Below, piece by piece: positions 4,135 to 6,101 of a stretch of DNA of 6,101 nucleotides. This DNA is from Friedmanniella sp. GTDB lineage: Bacteria > Actinomycetota > Actinomycetes > Propionibacteriales > Propionibacteriaceae. A program made the translations under genes and the position numbers. Under the pieces are notes generated by a model. It was not told the origin of the DNA. It saw only the letters and a program-made list of their open reading frames with translations, and did no database searches. The stretch covers positions 1-6,101 of the forward strand of contig JAOPXW010000280.1 in the NCBI GenBank assembly GCA_025964935.1, read 5' to 3'. Position 1 is the first letter of the stretch. Each line of letters begins with the position of its first letter.

Positions 4135-6101
4135 AGTCGCGCGGCCGCCGCCAGAGCGAGCGGGGCAGCAGCAGCGCCCGCAACCGCTGGCGTCCGGTAC
4201 GGGACCCCACGATCCCGCGACGGATGCTCTCGGTGGTCTCGGCCAGCCCGTCCGTGGCGTCCGGGGCCCCGAGGTCGGGGGCGTAGCGGGACCGCTCCAC
4301 CAGGGTCGCAACCCTGGTCATGGAGGCAGACTCGGCGTCCTCGAGCCGACCGCCGACCGTACGCCCGATGGTGCGCGGTGAGCCCTCGGGCCAGGTCCAG
4401 CCGTGGTCGACCGCCGTATCCCGGATCTCGGCCCAGGCGGCCTCGACCCGGTCGGCGGGCAGCCCGTCCTGCGACAGCCGGGTGCTGCGGCGCCGCAGCC
4501 GGACCGTCGCCGGTGCGGCGAGCAGAGCCAGGGCCAGCAGCCCGACCCCGCTGCCCAGCAGGGTCCTGCCCCACGGGAACCCGGTGGAGCCGTCGGTGGT
4601 CTGGGTCGTCGGACCGGCCGCCGCGGAGGGGTCGGAGGAGGCCGAGGGCTGGGCGGAGCTCGGAGCCGTCGAGGGGGCCGCCGACTCCGAGGCCTGCGGC
4701 TGACTCTGGTCCTGCAGCGTCCACGACGGCGCGGAGCCGGTCAGGCTGGCCGGGGTCGGCTCGTAGCGCACCCAGCCGTAGTTGGCGAAGTACAGCTCCG
4801 GCCAGGCGTGCATGTCCCGGATCGACACCTCCCAGGTGTCCCCGTTGCGACGCCCGGGCAGGAACCCGACCGACACCCGCGACGGGATGCCGGCCACCCG
4901 GGCCATCATGGCCATGGCCGAGGCGAACTGCTCGCAGTAGCCGCGCCGGTCGACGGTCAGGAAGTTCTCCAGGGCCTGGTAGCCGTTGCCCGGCAGCCGC
5001 TCGGTGCTGTAGGTGAACTCCCCGCTGCGCAGGTACGCCTGGATCGCCGCGGCCTGCTCGGCCGGGGTCCGGGTGCCCTTGATGACGCTCCGGGTCTTCT
5101 CGATCAGGCTGTCCGGCAGGTCCTTCGGGATCACCGCGGTGACCGCGGAGTCGTTCGGCGTCCCGGCGGCGGAGCGGCTCAGGTCGGCGTTGCTGGGGGC
5201 GATGTCGAGGCTGGTGACGGTGTAGCTCAGGTTGCGCAGGACGTCGGGGGAGTTGCTGCTGTCCACCACGGTCAGCGACCCGGGGTCGTAGCTCCAGCTC
5301 CCCGCGGCGGCGAACGAGCGGGGGGCGTACGGCAGGGGGAGGTACTGCGAGCCGAAGTCCAGGACCTGGATCGTGGTGTGGCGCTCCTCGCTCGGCTCCC
5401 GGGCCAGCCCCGGGACCTCCGGCAGCCGGCTGCCCTCCGAGAGGTTGATCCGGACGTTGCCCCACCCGGCGTTGCTGAGCTGCGGCAGCGACGCGAGGCG
5501 GAGATAGACCCCGCCGGGACCGTCGCTCCGGTAGCGCAGCACCACCTTGTCGGTGGGCTGGGTCAGGTTGCGCTTCAGGTCCAGCGTCGGGTCGGTGAGC
5601 TGCAGGGGGCCGTTGCCCCCGGGTCCGTTGCCGAACCCGCTCCCCGGCAGCGAGATGGTCGGCAGGGCCACACCGAGCAGCAGCACGAGGAGGATCGCCG
5701 GCAGGGTCAGCAGACCGGCCGCCCGCCAGACCACCGGGCTGGCCCGCTGGTCGACGGAGGCCGAGTCCTGGGACAGCCCCCGCGTCCAGGCCCGCGAGGT
5801 GTTCAGGCCCCCCGCGAGCAGGACGCCGACGTAGCCGACCGCCAGCAGCACGAAGCTGACCACCCCGGTGTCCTCACCCAGCCCGAGGGCCGGCACCAGG
5901 AAGAGCGCGGCGGGCGGGGCGATGGCCCAGGCGGGACGACGCAGGCCGGAGACGATCAGGTCGGTCAGGACCCAGATCAGGCCCACGGCGGTCACGAAGA
6001 TCAGCCGGACCCCGTCGTTCAGGTCCATCGGGGAGGCCTGGGTCTGCATGTGGTTGACGCCCGCGGCCCAGAGGGAGACGTAGTGCTGGCCCACCGGCTC
6101 A
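4133..6101 (-). CDS. TgpA-family membrane transglutaminase-like protein (N-terminus outside window)
   Basis: At least 655 residues of a multi-domain membrane protein; the frame is open to the right edge, so the true start lies beyond it. Residues are counted from the first full codon at 6098-6100. Visible order: membrane helices near 32-52, 54-74, 79-99 and 127-150 (DUF3488-like part); an extracytoplasmic region; a transglutaminase core with Cys389 in RRGYCEQFASAMAMMARVAG, His431 in DMHAWPELYF and Glu447 in RYEPTP; a Ser/Pro/Ala-rich linker (about 465-505); one more helix (513-533) ending in RLRRR; and a cytoplasmic DUF4129-like tail starting near DRVEAAWAEIRD. Family knowledge: these proteins are thought to act on envelope peptides or proteins outside the membrane, but the substrate is not established. 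Glu at the third catalytic position (Asp in many transglutaminases) is, as I recall, common in actinobacterial members. DUF58 and MoxR-type ATPase genes often lie upstream, here off the right edge. The gene converges on the DUF3040 gene. Confidence 0.93.
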   Translation of the reverse strand, partial: EPVGQHYVSLWAAGVNHMQTQASPMDLNDGVRLIFVTAVGLIWVLTDLIVSGLRRPAWAIAPPAALFLVPALGLGEDTGVVSFVLLAVGYVGVLLAGGLNTSRAWTRGLSQDSASVDQRASPVVWRAAGLLTLPAILLVLLLGVALPTISLPGSGFGNGPGGNGPLQLTDPTLDLKRNLTQPTDKVVLRYRSDGPGGVYLRLASLPQLSNAGWGNVRINLSEGSRLPEVPGLAREPSEERHTTIQVLDFGSQYLPLPYAPRSFAAAGSWSYDPGSLTVVDSSNSPDVLRNLSYTVTSLDIAPSNADLSRSAAGTPNDSAVTAVIPKDLPDSLIEKTRSVIKGTRTPAEQAAAIQAYLRSGEFTYSTERLPGNGYQALENFLTVDRRGYCEQFASAMAMMARVAGIPSRVSVGFLPGRRNGDTWEVSIRDMHAWPELYFANYGWVRYEPTPASLTGSAPSWTLQDQSQPQASESAAPSTAPSSAQPSASSDPSAAAGPTTQTTDGSTGFPWGRTLLGSGVGLLALALLAAPATVRLRRRSTRLSQDGLPADRVEAAWAEIRDTAVDHGWTWPEGSPRTIGRTVGGRLEDAESASMTRVATLVERSRYAPDLGAPDATDGLAETTESIRRGIVGSRTGRQRLRALLLPRSLWRRPRD

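Noticed and set aside
3468..5465. Very long minus-strand open frame (665 codons) across the transglutaminase and DUF3040 genes.
   Set aside because: It overlaps two genes with clear motifs, has Arg/Gly/Pro-rich shadow composition, and would read through the terminator and convergent gap.
5605..5620. GGGGGC-CGTT-GCCCCC hairpin inside the transglutaminase gene.
   Set aside because: It encodes a Gly/Asn/Pro segment of the protein and is explained by high-GC codon choice. It has no terminator tail and no regulatory position.
1..6101. A new defence, mobile or biosynthetic system.
   Set aside because: All large genes belong to recognised housekeeping or envelope families. There are no integrase, transposase, toxin-antitoxin, CRISPR, reverse transcriptase or assembly-line genes, and no compositional island. 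The possible novelty here is regulatory.

Overview
The window is chromosomal DNA from a high-GC Gram-positive bacterium (Actinomycetota). Three things point there: very high GC at third codon positions, an SOS box of the mycobacterial/actinobacterial type, and the gene content (a DUF3040 membrane protein and a TgpA-like transglutaminase). A propionibacterial or microlunatus-like lineage is a guess; the sequence does not fix the genus.

Layout from left to right. (1) Bases 1-202 hold the 3' end of an unidentified plus-strand gene. (2) A minus-strand short-chain dehydrogenase/reductase (228-1070) converges on it with only 25 bp between the stops. (3) A divergent intergenic region (1071-1246) carries a plausible -10 box and a 13-codon open frame with a near-perfect Shine-Dalgarno. 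The stop of that frame overlaps the start of a SAM-dependent methyltransferase resembling SmtA/CmoM (1247-1978). (4) dinB, DNA polymerase IV (2086-3270), is preceded by a perfect 18-bp LexA palindrome lying on its -10 box. (5) A structured, less GC-rich intergenic stretch (3271-3458) holds a long imperfect hairpin, a promoter and an 8-bp inverted repeat over the -10 box. It leads into a small two-helix DUF3040 membrane protein (3459-3857). (6) A 14-bp terminator stem follows, then about 200 bp with a degenerate 51-bp repeat. (7) A large TgpA-family membrane transglutaminase lies on the minus strand (4133-6101) and runs off the right edge.

The genes do not form one pathway. dinB is the clearest regulatory story: an SOS-controlled translesion polymerase with its own promoter. 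The DUF3040 protein and the transglutaminase are membrane or envelope proteins encoded convergently. The methyltransferase and the SDR are divergently transcribed and have no substrate that can be inferred here. I see no rRNA, tRNA, insertion sequence, CRISPR array, phage module or defence system. The parts most worth a second look are regulatory: the LexA site, the leader frame before the methyltransferase, and the structured control region before the DUF3040 gene.
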